The notes below the pieces were generated by a model. It worked only from the letters and a program-made list of their open reading frames with translations. It was not told the origin of the DNA and searched no databases. Shown one piece after another: positions 43,444 to 53,001 of a DNA stretch of 64,000 nt. This DNA is from Ignavibacteriales bacterium (GTDB lineage: Bacteria > Bacteroidota > Ignavibacteria > Ignavibacteriales > Ignavibacteriaceae). The position numbers and the translations under genes are program-made. Numbering within the stretch: the first letter of the stretch is position 1; each line of letters starts with the position of its first letter. The stretch spans positions 1-64,000 of the forward strand of contig DPRR01000019.1 in the NCBI GenBank assembly GCA_003538625.1. Direction: 5' to 3'.

Positions 43444-44003
43444 TGGAGTTATTAAGATACATAGCTTATGCTAGTATAGTCATTTGGGCATTAATTCCAA
43501 TCAGACAATTTGGAACAAGATTATTTTTGTTTTTTTTAATTTTGGCTTTACTCGATTTGTCGTCTTTTATTTTATTATATGTATTTAAGACTAAGACAGA
43601 AGTCATTTATCTGATAGGGACAACAATACTATTATATCCATTATTAACTGAACTTAAAAATATTTATCGATTTGGTGTTGTTTGGGTTTTAGTTGCAGCT
43701 GCGTTTATAATTTTTTACTACACTAGCATTAGCCCTATCTTGTTCCAGATGGTTATTCACCTGGCTATTTTAATTTATTTCCTTAAAGTGTTGGTATTGT
43801 ATTATGGATTGAACCGCAACGTGTTACTCTTTCATTGCTTTTTATTGGCATATGAATTTTCCTTGATCTTAAAATTCTTTGTGTATTGGCATGAATTAAA
43901 TCTTGGGTTAATCTATTTCTACCTGACTACGATCTTTCAAATAGGGATAGGAATATTTTTCCTTTTTATAAATGAAAAGAATAGTCCTTTTATAAAGATT
44001 TAA
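43443..44003 (+). CDS. Hypothetical membrane protein, ~6 TM
   Basis: 186 residues, six hydrophobic helices nearly end to end (YASIVIWALIPIRQF ... FQIGIGIFFLFINEK). No soluble domain, no family recognised; it resembles the membrane sensor part of some 7TM-type kinases but lacks any kinase. Translationally coupled to the exported protein before it (1-nt overlap), so the two probably form a complex. Confidence 0.6.
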   Translation: MELLRYIAYASIVIWALIPIRQFGTRLFLFFLILALLDLSSFILLYVFKTKTEVIYLIGTTILLYPLLTELKNIYRFGVVWVLVAAAFIIFYYTSISPILFQMVIHLAILIYFLKVLVLYYGLNRNVLLFHCFLLAYEFSLILKFFVYWHELNLGLIYFYLTTIFQIGIGIFFLFINEKNSPFIKI

Positions 44004-44262
44004 TATTTGCTTCATAAAAAATTTACCTGCCGCAGATAGCTTTACGCACTGGCATATTGATTGGAGATTACTACATGAATAACCGGAGGTTGAAAATTTA
44101 TAGAACAATGAGATCTGATTTTGTTGTAATTCACCTGCTATTGTTTTGTGATTGTCATTGAATCTGAGAAAAAAAATTGATTGCTAATCAAAAATAGATC
44201 ATAATTAAAAACTTCAATCAAGAAACCTTTATATATATCGAGGTAAACTATGATAGTTAGTA

Positions 44263-44291
44263 AAAAGCCCTTCATATCCTGAAGGGCTTTT
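44263..44291. terminator. Bidirectional rho-independent terminator
   Basis: AAAAGCCCTTCA (44263-44274) pairs perfectly with TGAAGGGCTTTT (44280-44291), 5-nt loop, T-runs on both strands. It lies 15 nt past the stop of the minus-strand 44307 gene and can also stop transcription from 44003. Confidence 0.85.
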
Positions 44292-44306
44292 GATTTAATG
44301 ATTATA

Positions 44307-45092
44307 TTAATTCTGTTGTAAAACTATGGTACCAATATCGCTAATTTGATTTGCTAAAACATTTACACCTGTAATTACTGTGTCTTTATAAACAGGGTTC
44401 AACGGCCCAATTTCAACATCATATAATCCCTCAGGTAATGCCATCAATTTAAAAAATCCAAGCGTATCAGGATAAGTGGTTACGGTATCTGATCCTATTG
44501 TTGTGAATACAACGGCCTGTGCATCTAATGGGAGCACCTGTCCTGAGATTGTTCCAGAAGTAACCATTGACATACAACGAATCACTGGTTTAAGCATATA
44601 TTGACCATTGCCTGTTATATGAATTGATTTATCTACATTGAAATCTAATATTAGTTCATACAAACTGTTAGGTTCAATAGTAAATGCCTGATTTAATTTG
44701 ATACCGGTTTGAAATCCGCTTGGCACCCTTAAATCGTGTTTAATTCCATTATCTATTACATAATTTCCGTCATCCAGAATTAAACGAATCTGAGTATAAT
44801 TACCGGGTGATAAAATAGAATCACCCAAAACTGCACTTGCGCCATTTCTAAGCTGCAGTAAATCGAATGATCTTAATGTATTATTAATTACATACCACCC
44901 TGAAGTACTATCACTGCCGGATTTGTGAACTTCCACCCGCTTAACGAATATGATAACTGAATCGAAAGAAGAAGGTGAATCAACCAAATACATTTTTAGT
45001 GAACCATTTCCACTTGCCGGACCTGTAGTATTATCTGAACAACCGGCAAATAAAATCATAACGAATCCAATTATAAAAATGATTTTTTTCAT
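44307..45092 (-). CDS. DUF4382 lipoprotein
   Basis: 261 residues. Lipobox MILFAGC (Cys 18). DUF4382 domain: GSLKMYLVDSPSSFDSVIIF, KRVEVHKSG, SFDLLQLRNGASAVLGDSIL, SPGNYTQIRLILDDG and LILDFNVDKSIHI. A C-terminal carboxypeptidase-regulatory-like domain (ISGQVLPLDAQAVVFTTIG, ALPEGLYDVEIGP) follows. Envelope lipoprotein, function unknown. Monocistronic, with a strong terminator. Confidence 0.85.
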   Translation of the reverse strand: MKKIIFIIGFVMILFAGCSDNTTGPASGNGSLKMYLVDSPSSFDSVIIFVKRVEVHKSGSDSTSGWYVINNTLRSFDLLQLRNGASAVLGDSILSPGNYTQIRLILDDGNYVIDNGIKHDLRVPSGFQTGIKLNQAFTIEPNSLYELILDFNVDKSIHITGNGQYMLKPVIRCMSMVTSGTISGQVLPLDAQAVVFTTIGSDTVTTYPDTLGFFKLMALPEGLYDVEIGPLNPVYKDTVITGVNVLANQISDIGTIVLQQN

Positions 45093-45618
45093 TTTATCTT
45101 CCTTTAATTATTTAATGACATAATTTTGAACAATTTATATATCAAGAATTATTCCTTTATAAATATGCTTCTAAATTATACTTCTTTATTCTATTTAATT
45201 AAAAAAGTAAAAAAGTACATGTAATAAAACAAGGCATAAGAAAAATTTACAATAGTATTTGGCGACATTTCTTGTGCAATAATTGACAGATAAGAATCGC
45301 TAAAATCTCAGATTAGTTATGATGTACTGTAAAATTTAGGAATAAATATAGACAGGATGAATTTTTTATCCTGAAATTTAAAATGTGGCGTTAAAGATTC
45401 TGTCCTAAGTTTTAATTTTAAGATTTTATATGATATAAATAAATACTAAACTTAAGCCAAAAGTTTGAACCACAAACTAATTTAAAATAAACAAAAACCT
45501 GTTTTGCATTTATATAATTATCTGTATAATCAATTGATTAGTTTTTATTAGAAATGTAAACAAATATTTTATTACGAGAAATTTATAATACTTTCGTTTA
45601 AGAGCATAAATTAAAATA
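45093..45618. other. Gap between divergent lipoprotein genes
   Basis: 526 bp of AT-rich sequence that must hold both divergent promoters. No gene or repeat is recognised. Confidence 0.35.
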
Positions 45619-46326
45619 ATGAAATGGATATTAACAATAATTTTCTTCCAGCTTTTATTTGGAACAAATTATCCTCAGGAAGATGATATAAAAAATAATT
45701 CATTTTATTATCCGCATATTTTAGAATCGGGGGCATACATACATTCACTTGGATTAACCACTGCTAACCTTCCTGAAGACATCGTCGAATCAGATGATGA
45801 ATTCAGAGCTCCGCTATTTTCATATAAAGCAAAATTTGGTTTGCCGGAAAACATTTTGTTAGAAGGCGGACTATCAACAAACCTTATTACATTAAATATA
45901 TCATTGGGTTCAAAATGGACTTATGAATTTAATAACCTATCACTTTCAGTAGGTGGTGATGCTGCATTTTTTATTGGTGCGTTAGATCAGTTTGATTTTA
46001 AAACTAAGATACGTGGCTGGATGGCTTACCCAAATCTTTCCCTGGGCTATTGTTTTCCTAATTTTAGCGTTACTGTAAAATCGGATTTAATTTTAGTGTT
46101 TGATCAAACAGCAAAGACCGGAAATATTGAGGTGACAAGTGATTTTAAAACCATTTCAGGTTTTTCAGTAGGAGTATTTATAGAGCAGCCACTATGGAAA
46201 AATAATTTTTTTGTGATGGGTATAAAAGCAAACTTTACAAGGTTCTATTATCCTATGTGGATTACATTTTCAACATTCGACAGACCGTTTTTTATTCCTG
46301 AAGCAATATTTAGTATTAACTTATGA
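45619..46326 (+). CDS. Hypothetical outer-membrane barrel protein
   Basis: 235 residues: signal peptide (MKWILTIIFFQLLFGTNYPQ) then alternating strands (FGLPENILLEGGLSTNLITL, LSLSVGGDAAFFIGALDQFD, FSVTVKSDLILVF) ending IFSINL, as in barrels. No family recognised. Overlaps the GDPD gene by 4 nt, so it is part of a three-gene coupled operon. Confidence 0.62.
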   Translation: MKWILTIIFFQLLFGTNYPQEDDIKNNSFYYPHILESGAYIHSLGLTTANLPEDIVESDDEFRAPLFSYKAKFGLPENILLEGGLSTNLITLNISLGSKWTYEFNNLSLSVGGDAAFFIGALDQFDFKTKIRGWMAYPNLSLGYCFPNFSVTVKSDLILVFDQTAKTGNIEVTSDFKTISGFSVGVFIEQPLWKNNFFVMGIKANFTRFYYPMWITFSTFDRPFFIPEAIFSINL

Positions 46327-47570
46327 AGAAATATTTATTATATATACTCATAGTTCTTTTTACATCTTGCGATCAATCAATAAATGTCGAGCATCCAATT
46401 GTTGATGGCAGTGGATTTTTGGCACAGACTTATCCCCTTCTTAACGATTCCAAATTGGTAATTGAAGGAATTTATGAAGTAATTGATGGCAAGGAATATT
46501 TTGGAGAACAGGTTGTATTAAAATGGAACGGAGAATATCTTTCAATATTTACCTCCAAAAATGTGGGATACATGATTCTACAGTCAGGCTCACTAGATTC
46601 AGTTATTTTTAGTTATGGATATTGGCGATATGGAATAAATTCTGAAACGGGATTGGTGAATTTTTATATCTCAACTTTTGAAGGCGGAAATAAAATAATA
46701 GCTGGTGATACAACAAATTTGCAAATTACTATTCGCGGGGCTTTTGGTGAGGGTAGTAATTTCCCGGATAGAAAATTTCAGTTAAAATATTTAAGAAAAT
46801 TCAGCAGCACAGTAATTGAAAATAATTTTTATATACTTGCTCATCGTGGAGGCGGCAGAAATTCAGATTATTTACAGGCATCCGAAAACTCAATCGAAAT
46901 GATTGCGCTGGCAGAAAGACTGGGTGCAAATGGAATCGAAATTGATGTTCATGTAACTAAAGATGGTATTCCCATTTTGTATCACGATTCTGATATAAAT
47001 CTTAGGTTAACTCAAAAAAGTGTTATCTGGGGTAACATTGAAGATTTTACTTATGCCCAGTTACGAACTTTTATAAGATTAAAGAATGGTGAATTGATCC
47101 CTTCCCTGAAGGAAGCATTAGAGTACGTACTGGAAAACACAAACATTAAATTAGTTTGGTTGGATCTGAAGTCCGGCAAAAATGAGATTCCCGTTGTTGC
47201 AGAAATACAACAGAATATTTTAAGAAGAATCAATCCATTACACCGGGATTTACAGATTCTACTTGGTATTCCAACTATTGAAAAAGCTAATAATATGCTG
47301 AATTACCCAAATTATTTAAATGTTCCTAAGGTTTGTGAATTAGACCTTTCAATTGTAAGAGAATTAAATGCAGGGTTCTGGGCACCGAGATGGACTCAGG
47401 GCACGCAGCTGGAATCAGTAAGAGCAATGCATTCCGAGGGAAGAAAAGTGCTTGTCTGGACACTTGATGAACCGGCTTTTATTGAGAGTTTTTTGAGAGA
47501 TGGCGAATTTGATGGAATATTAACTAATCATCCGACATTGGTTGCATATCATTATTACATAAGACAATAA
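46323..47570 (+). CDS. GDPD-family phosphodiesterase lipoprotein
   Basis: 415 residues. Lipobox VLFTSC (Cys 16). Residues ~20-160 are an unassigned beta domain (EGIYEVIDGKEYFGEQVVLK). The rest is a GDPD TIM barrel: ILAHRGGGRNSD, ENSIEMIALAERLGANGIEI, DVHVTKDGIPILYHD (metal-binding E/D and His), VWLDLKSG, VLVWTLDEPAF and GILTNHPTLV. It hydrolyses glycerophosphodiesters or, in the envelope, glycerol-phosphate polymers. Membrane anchoring and the extra N-terminal domain are unusual. Between two barrel-like genes, overlapping both. Confidence 0.87.
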   Translation: MKKYLLYILIVLFTSCDQSINVEHPIVDGSGFLAQTYPLLNDSKLVIEGIYEVIDGKEYFGEQVVLKWNGEYLSIFTSKNVGYMILQSGSLDSVIFSYGYWRYGINSETGLVNFYISTFEGGNKIIAGDTTNLQITIRGAFGEGSNFPDRKFQLKYLRKFSSTVIENNFYILAHRGGGRNSDYLQASENSIEMIALAERLGANGIEIDVHVTKDGIPILYHDSDINLRLTQKSVIWGNIEDFTYAQLRTFIRLKNGELIPSLKEALEYVLENTNIKLVWLDLKSGKNEIPVVAEIQQNILRRINPLHRDLQILLGIPTIEKANNMLNYPNYLNVPKVCELDLSIVRELNAGFWAPRWTQGTQLESVRAMHSEGRKVLVWTLDEPAFIESFLRDGEFDGILTNHPTLVAYHYYIRQ

Positions 47571-48169
47571 TGTTTATGAAGCTAACCATAAAAATTTTAT
47601 CAATATTGTTTTTTTTAACTGCAGCTAAAGCTCAGGTTAAAGACACATTATATTCGATATCTGCAGATGCAGGAATAGGATATTCGAGATATCTAACAAC
47701 TCTACAATTCAAAGATCTAAACAAGAATGGTGTTAGCGGAACGCTAAGATTAATGTGGCATCCGGAGCATTTACTAAGCATCGGAGTTGAGACAGGTTAC
47801 CAGTATCTTTATTCCATTAAATCAGAAATCTATTCAGATGAATTTGGCACATCTTCGATATCAGCATCTATGATATCTGTGCCTCTGCTATTTGTTGCAT
47901 CTATGATTATCTTTCCCAAAACTCTTCCTAATTTTGAACTTAATGGCGGTGGAGGCGTATATTTTCTATTTAATCATGGCGAATTATACGAGAGCAGTAT
48001 TGAAAGTTCAGTGTTCAGTCTGGGCTACCACTTTGGGGCTTCGTATTTAGCACCGGTTAATGATAATCTTTCTATCGGCGGTGAGATAAAATATTTTTAT
48101 ATGTCAAAACTTCAGGATTCGAATCTTTTATTTCAGATTTTATTTTCCTACAAAATGATTACCTGGTAA
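47570..48169 (+). CDS. Outer-membrane beta-barrel protein (OmpA-barrel-like)
   Basis: 199 residues: signal peptide ending AAKAQ, then eight or so amphipathic strands (YSISADAGIGYSRYLTTL, LLSIGVETGYQYLYSI, FELNGGGGVYFLFNHGEL, LSIGGEIKYFYMSKL) ending ILFSYKMITW. Small 8-strand barrel. Third in the operon with the GDPD lipoprotein (1-nt overlap, TAATG). Confidence 0.7.
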   Translation: MFMKLTIKILSILFFLTAAKAQVKDTLYSISADAGIGYSRYLTTLQFKDLNKNGVSGTLRLMWHPEHLLSIGVETGYQYLYSIKSEIYSDEFGTSSISASMISVPLLFVASMIIFPKTLPNFELNGGGGVYFLFNHGELYESSIESSVFSLGYHFGASYLAPVNDNLSIGGEIKYFYMSKLQDSNLLFQILFSYKMITW

Positions 48170-48310
48170 TAACAAATATATAATAATCAAATAGAATTAA
48201 ACTTTAATTTGACTGTGGTGTGAACTATCTTCATATAATTACTGAATCACTATTCAAACGTTTTCAATCAAAAATTCAATTAATCAAAAAAGGATTTTCT
48301 TAATTTCTAT

Positions 48311-49417
48311 TCAGGAATAATTGTGAAGATGCTGCCCAGTGGTTTTATCAAACAAATATATTTTCAAAGGATCAACGTATAATTTTATTTTAGCGCCAAC
48401 TTTCAATTCGTTTAATGATTTTATTCTTGCTATAAACTGCACTTTCTCAATTTCAAAGTAAATAAAAGTTTCATTACCCATTGGTTCGATTAGATCTAAT
48501 ACACAATTCAGTTCAATTGATTTACCCGAATTGCTTTCAACCGAAATATCTTCGGGTCTGATTCCAATAACTATTTCTTTTCCTGCATATCCTTTCAAAT
48601 CCTTCTTTTGTCCTGTTGATAAGCTGAATGTAATTTCTGAATTGTTACTTTCAAAAATTAAATCTGCTTTATCCAGTATCTTTCCATTTAAGAAATTCAT
48701 TGCGGGACTTCCGATGAATCCTGCAACAAACTGATTTACTGGTTTATTGTATAAGTTTAATGGTGTATCTACCTGATTAATTATTCCGTCTTTCATTATA
48801 ACAATTCTATCTCCCATTGTCATCGCTTCTGTTTGATCGTGCGTAACGTAAATCATTGTTGCACCAAGCTGTTTATGCAGCTTTGATATTTCAGTTCTCA
48901 TCTGCACACGTAGCTTTGCATCAAGATTGCTTAATGGCTCATCAAATAAAAATACTTTTGGTTTACGGACGATTGCCCTTCCAACTGCAACTCGCTGTCT
49001 TTGTCCGCCTGAAAGTGCTTTTGGCTTTCTATCTAGATACGTATCTAAGCCAAGAATTCTCGCTGCTTCTTTTACACGAGATTCAATTTCTTTCTTATCA
49101 ACTTTCTTTAGCTTTAATCCGAAGGCCATATTTTCATAAACAGTCATATGCGGATAAAGAGCGTAGTTCTGAAAAACCATTGCAATATCCCGATCTTTTG
49201 GCGGCAGATTGTTTACAAGTTTTCCATCAATAAATATTTCTCCGCTTGTAATTTCTTCAAGTCCTGCAATCATTCTTAGTGTTGTGGTCTTTCCGCATCC
49301 GGATGGACCAACAAGCACTACAAACTCTTTATCTTCAACTTTAAAGTTGGCATCGATTACAACTTTATTTCCGCTTTCATATATTTTACTTACATTTTTT
49401 AATAATACTTCTGCCAT
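48311..49417 (-). CDS. Sugar ABC transporter ATPase (MalK/UgpC/MsmX type)
   Basis: 368 residues. ABC domain with Walker A GPSGCGKTTT, Q-loop VFQNYALYPHMTV, signature LSGGQRQRVAVGRA, Walker B VFLFDEPLSNLDAKLR and H-loop VTHDQTEAM, then a C-terminal MOP/OB domain (GIRPEDISVES ... FIYFEIEKVQFIARIKS). It powers the sugar importer encoded upstream in the same operon. Separated from the permeases by a PpiC gene. Last gene of the operon. Confidence 0.93.
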   Translation of the reverse strand: MAEVLLKNVSKIYESGNKVVIDANFKVEDKEFVVLVGPSGCGKTTTLRMIAGLEEITSGEIFIDGKLVNNLPPKDRDIAMVFQNYALYPHMTVYENMAFGLKLKKVDKKEIESRVKEAARILGLDTYLDRKPKALSGGQRQRVAVGRAIVRKPKVFLFDEPLSNLDAKLRVQMRTEISKLHKQLGATMIYVTHDQTEAMTMGDRIVIMKDGIINQVDTPLNLYNKPVNQFVAGFIGSPAMNFLNGKILDKADLIFESNNSEITFSLSTGQKKDLKGYAGKEIVIGIRPEDISVESNSGKSIELNCVLDLIEPMGNETFIYFEIEKVQFIARIKSLNELKVGAKIKLYVDPLKIYLFDKTTGQHLHNYS

Positions 49418-49427
49418 AGTTTACCTT

Positions 49428-51263
49428 TTAAGGAATTTCTTTTTTTTGTTTGTATTGTTCATACCATTCATAGATCGGAATAGTGATTGGAAATGCTGCT
49501 ATCTTACCGCCAAAACCGATAAATCTATATGTAAAAGTATTTATTTCTGACGTTCCAATATTTTTTAGAAGTTCTTGATTCAATTTTATTTTAAACTTTT
49601 CAGCGAGGGCTACTGTTTTTTTATTAATAAGATTTTCCATTTTACTAAGCGCAAGTTTAACACGAATAAATTTTAGACTGTCTTTATCAATTGTTACACT
49701 TTGCTTTAAATTAATTTTTCGCTTACCAATAAGTTTAAAAATTGAATATCCCTCAGGAACTTTAATAGGTCCGTATATCTGGCCAATTTCTAAGTTCCTG
49801 GCAATCTTTCCAATCTCGCCGCCAGTACTGCTATCGAAATATCCCCATTCGCCTTTACTCTGATTTGTAAATTCACGCTTATTAAAAATTGATGCAAGTT
49901 CTTTAAAATCTTTTCCATCATTAATTCCATTTATAATTTTCTCAATATCCTCAATATTATCAGTTAAAATTTCAATTATATTTACTTGTGATATTGTGTC
50001 AGTACTGCTTTCTCCTGCGTCTGTAATCTTAAGAGTTTCGCTATCCGATATTTTTATTGAATCTGCATAACTATTCATCAAAATTTCTGATAGATAGTAG
50101 TTTCTCCATATTCTCAAATCATTCTGTACAGATGGAATATTTTGCAGTCCCAGTTTATATCCTTCTCTCGAAATAATTTCATCTTCAATAAACTTTTTAA
50201 CTACTTTGTTTAGAGTCTGCTTAAATCTAATAGAACTAAATGAGTCAAAATAAATTTTCTGATAAATAGCGTAGTAAAGGAAATCTTTAATTGTCAACGG
50301 TTCATAATCTAATTTTATAAATGAAGAGTTAAGTTCTGTTTTATTTAATGAAGCTAACAATTTTAGAATATCGCTTTCCAGCAGTTGAATATCAGTGACA
50401 GAATCATCTTGAACTTTGGTTGTTCTTTCCATTACAATCTTTAAAAGTCTATCAGACATCTTATCAAAAATCTGACGATCAGCAGTGATACTTTTTCCTC
50501 CCAAAAGTTTATCAAGAACCGCTCTGCCTAATTTTTGTGATTTTCTATCGGTAATTTTTTTTATCACAATATTTCGGGCATAATCTTTCGAAAGATCAAT
50601 AGATGGATCCTGCTGGTCATCTACAAGTTTAAATATGAACCAATTGTTATTTGCCTTAACAGGGATGGATATTTCGTTCAGATTTAATTTGAAAACAACA
50701 TCCTCCACCATTTCATCTTCAAAGGATCCAAGTTTTACTTGATGCGGTTGCAATGGAATTTGCTTTTGTAATAATACTGAATCAAATGAAGCACCTTTCT
50801 GAAAAGCATCATAAAGTTGCCAGACTTGATCAGAATCCGGTGAAGTGATAATCATCAAATTAAGTATTCTTGTAACACGCGATAGTCCGGTCGAAATTTC
50901 ATTTCCGCTTAGTTTTATTTTTGACTCAACTTCCTTCTTATAAAATTCATCTTTTACAAAAAGTTTTTCCAGAGTTTTTAATGAATATCTTACTGTACTG
51001 AAAGTATCAATTTGTAGTTCATCTGCTTCTAATGCCCAAAGTTTTTCAGCTATTAATGAATACAAAAACTCTTTCTTAACTGAATCAATGTTTGAACTGG
51101 AATAGTTAAGATGCGGCATAAAATCAAATCGATTTTGAAATTCTTCAACTGTTATATTGTCCGAACCGATTTTAGCTAGTATTTCGTTATTTGATTGAGC
51201 AATAACCGTTACTGAAAAAATCAGTCCGATAAAAAATATATTAAACACTAAGTATGATTTCAT
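49428..51263 (-). CDS. Periplasmic PpiC/SurA-type peptidyl-prolyl isomerase
   Basis: 611 residues. Signal peptide, SurA-like N-terminal chaperone helices (NEILAKIGSDNITVEEFQNR), long helical middle, and a parvulin domain (~430-520: DFKELASIFNKREFTNQSKG, GEWGYFDSSTGGEIGKIARN, GQIYGPIKVPEGYSIFKLIG). It assists folding of exported proteins. Its place between the permease and ATPase genes of a sugar ABC operon is unusual; it may fold the secreted glycosidases of the locus. Confidence 0.82.
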   Translation of the reverse strand: MKSYLVFNIFFIGLIFSVTVIAQSNNEILAKIGSDNITVEEFQNRFDFMPHLNYSSSNIDSVKKEFLYSLIAEKLWALEADELQIDTFSTVRYSLKTLEKLFVKDEFYKKEVESKIKLSGNEISTGLSRVTRILNLMIITSPDSDQVWQLYDAFQKGASFDSVLLQKQIPLQPHQVKLGSFEDEMVEDVVFKLNLNEISIPVKANNNWFIFKLVDDQQDPSIDLSKDYARNIVIKKITDRKSQKLGRAVLDKLLGGKSITADRQIFDKMSDRLLKIVMERTTKVQDDSVTDIQLLESDILKLLASLNKTELNSSFIKLDYEPLTIKDFLYYAIYQKIYFDSFSSIRFKQTLNKVVKKFIEDEIISREGYKLGLQNIPSVQNDLRIWRNYYLSEILMNSYADSIKISDSETLKITDAGESSTDTISQVNIIEILTDNIEDIEKIINGINDGKDFKELASIFNKREFTNQSKGEWGYFDSSTGGEIGKIARNLEIGQIYGPIKVPEGYSIFKLIGKRKINLKQSVTIDKDSLKFIRVKLALSKMENLINKKTVALAEKFKIKLNQELLKNIGTSEINTFTYRFIGFGGKIAAFPITIPIYEWYEQYKQKKEIP

Positions 51264-51310
51264 TATACATTATACATTATATATTATATATTCTACATTT
51301 CAATTCTTAA

Positions 51311-52123
51311 TTATTCTTTAACGCTTCCCATCATAATTCCTTTTATATAATATTTTTGTAACGCAAGAAAAACTATAATTACGGGAATCAAAGTTATAAC
51401 AGATCCTGCCATCATTAATTCAGGATCCTTTGTATGCTCAAGCATAAGATTTGCGAGTGAAACAGGAAGCGTGTACATTGAATCATCTGTAAGCACGATT
51501 AACGGCCACAGAAAGTCATTCCAGGTTCCCAGGAATGAAAATATTGCAAGTGTTACAAGTATCGGAATCGCTAAGGGTAAAATCACTTTTCTGTAAATCT
51601 GAAAATCAGTAGCACCGTCAATTCTTGCTGCTTCTATCAAACTATCAGGAATTGCAAGACAATATTGTCTGATTAAGAAAATTCCAAAAATATTTGCCAT
51701 ACCCGGAATTATAATTGCCATATATGTATTAATTAACCCCATTGATTTTAGCAAAAGGAATAATGGCAGCATTGTACCCTGACTTGGAATGATCATCGAA
51801 CTTAAGAGCAGATTGAAAAGAAATTTCTTGCCGCCAAATCTGTATTTTGCAAATGCATATCCTGCCATAGAATTAAATATGAGTGATACAGTTGTAACCG
51901 AAGTTGAAAGAAATAGACTGTTGAAGAAATTTCTGGATACATTTAATCTTTCAAACAGAACTTTGTACTGAATTGTTGTAAACGGATCGGGAAGAAACAC
52001 GGGAGGAAAAACACTGGCTTTACCATCCTGCATAAATGATGCACCAAGCATCCATATAAACGGGATGAGTGTTACTATAGATGTAACAATTAAAAATCCG
52101 TAAAGAAATATTTTTTTACTCAT
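51311..52123 (-). CDS. Sugar ABC permease (MalG-like)
   Basis: 270 residues, six membrane helices, EAA loop present (LIEAARIDGATDFQIYRKVI then LPLAIP). Binds the ATPase through that loop. Start overlaps the previous permease stop (ATGA). Second permease of the CUT1-type importer. Confidence 0.92.
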   Translation of the reverse strand: MSKKIFLYGFLIVTSIVTLIPFIWMLGASFMQDGKASVFPPVFLPDPFTTIQYKVLFERLNVSRNFFNSLFLSTSVTTVSLIFNSMAGYAFAKYRFGGKKFLFNLLLSSMIIPSQGTMLPLFLLLKSMGLINTYMAIIIPGMANIFGIFLIRQYCLAIPDSLIEAARIDGATDFQIYRKVILPLAIPILVTLAIFSFLGTWNDFLWPLIVLTDDSMYTLPVSLANLMLEHTKDPELMMAGSVITLIPVIIVFLALQKYYIKGIMMGSVKE

Positions 52124-53001
52124 TCAGTGTTCTTTTGAACTTTAAGTTGAATGATCGTTCCAATTAATATTATTAAGAATAACACAAAAGCAATTGAAGC
52201 CGAGTAACCCATATTCCACCAGCGGAATCCTTCCTGATACATAAATTGTACTATGCTTAGGGTACTGTTAAGCGGTCCACCCTGGGTCATCACATAAGGT
52301 TCAGCAAATAATTGGAAGTATCCAATCATCGTTATAATTGAAATAAAAATGGTAGTAGGAGCTAACATTGGAAGTGTGATTGACTTAAATTTCTGCCATC
52401 CGCTTGCTCCTTCGATTGATGCAGCTTCATAAAGATCTTCGGGAATATTTTGTAATCCTGCAATAAATATGATCATATTATAACCAAAATTTTTCCAAAC
52501 CGACATTATCACGATTGCGGGCATTGCAGTTGATGTATCACCAAGCCAATCAACAGGTGCAATCCCGATTAAACTTAATATGTAATTTATAATTCCAAAT
52601 CGTGGGTGATAAATAAATCGCCAAACTATTGCAACGGCAACAAGTGTGGTTACAACTGGTATAAAATAACTTAACCTGAAAATCCCTTTAAATTTTATCA
52701 GCTTGGAATTAAGAAGAAGCGCAGCACCAAGAGAAACAACAATGGATAATGGTCCCGCTAATATCACAAAATAAAAAGTATTTTTAAGAGCAGTAAAAAA
52801 AAGCGGATCTTCAAATAATTTTAAATAATTACTCAAACCAACAAATCTTACTGTGCTTAAATTGCCTAGAGCATAAATATCAAAATCTGTAAAGCTTATA
52901 AAAAATGCTGCTATAACGGGTATAAAGAAAAAAATAAAAATTGCGCTTAAAGCCGGAGCAAGAAAAAAATAAGCTGCATTTATTTTATTCCTGATTTTCA
53001 T
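52120..53001 (-). CDS. Sugar ABC permease (MalF/UgpA-like)
   Basis: 293 residues, six membrane helices, EAA loop EDLYEAASIEGASGWQKFKS then ITLPML. Its start overlaps the binding-protein stop by 1 nt (TAATG). Without the long periplasmic loop of E. coli MalF, as usual for CUT1 systems of oligosaccharides. Confidence 0.92.
   Translation of the reverse strand: MKIRNKINAAYFFLAPALSAIFIFFFIPVIAAFFISFTDFDIYALGNLSTVRFVGLSNYLKLFEDPLFFTALKNTFYFVILAGPLSIVVSLGAALLLNSKLIKFKGIFRLSYFIPVVTTLVAVAIVWRFIYHPRFGIINYILSLIGIAPVDWLGDTSTAMPAIVIMSVWKNFGYNMIIFIAGLQNIPEDLYEAASIEGASGWQKFKSITLPMLAPTTIFISIITMIGYFQLFAEPYVMTQGGPLNSTLSIVQFMYQEGFRWWNMGYSASIAFVLFLIILIGTIIQLKVQKNTE

Noticed and set aside
48531..49550. Several plus-strand frames opposite the ABC ATPase
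   Set aside because: Antisense to a strongly conserved ABC ATPase with all motifs intact.
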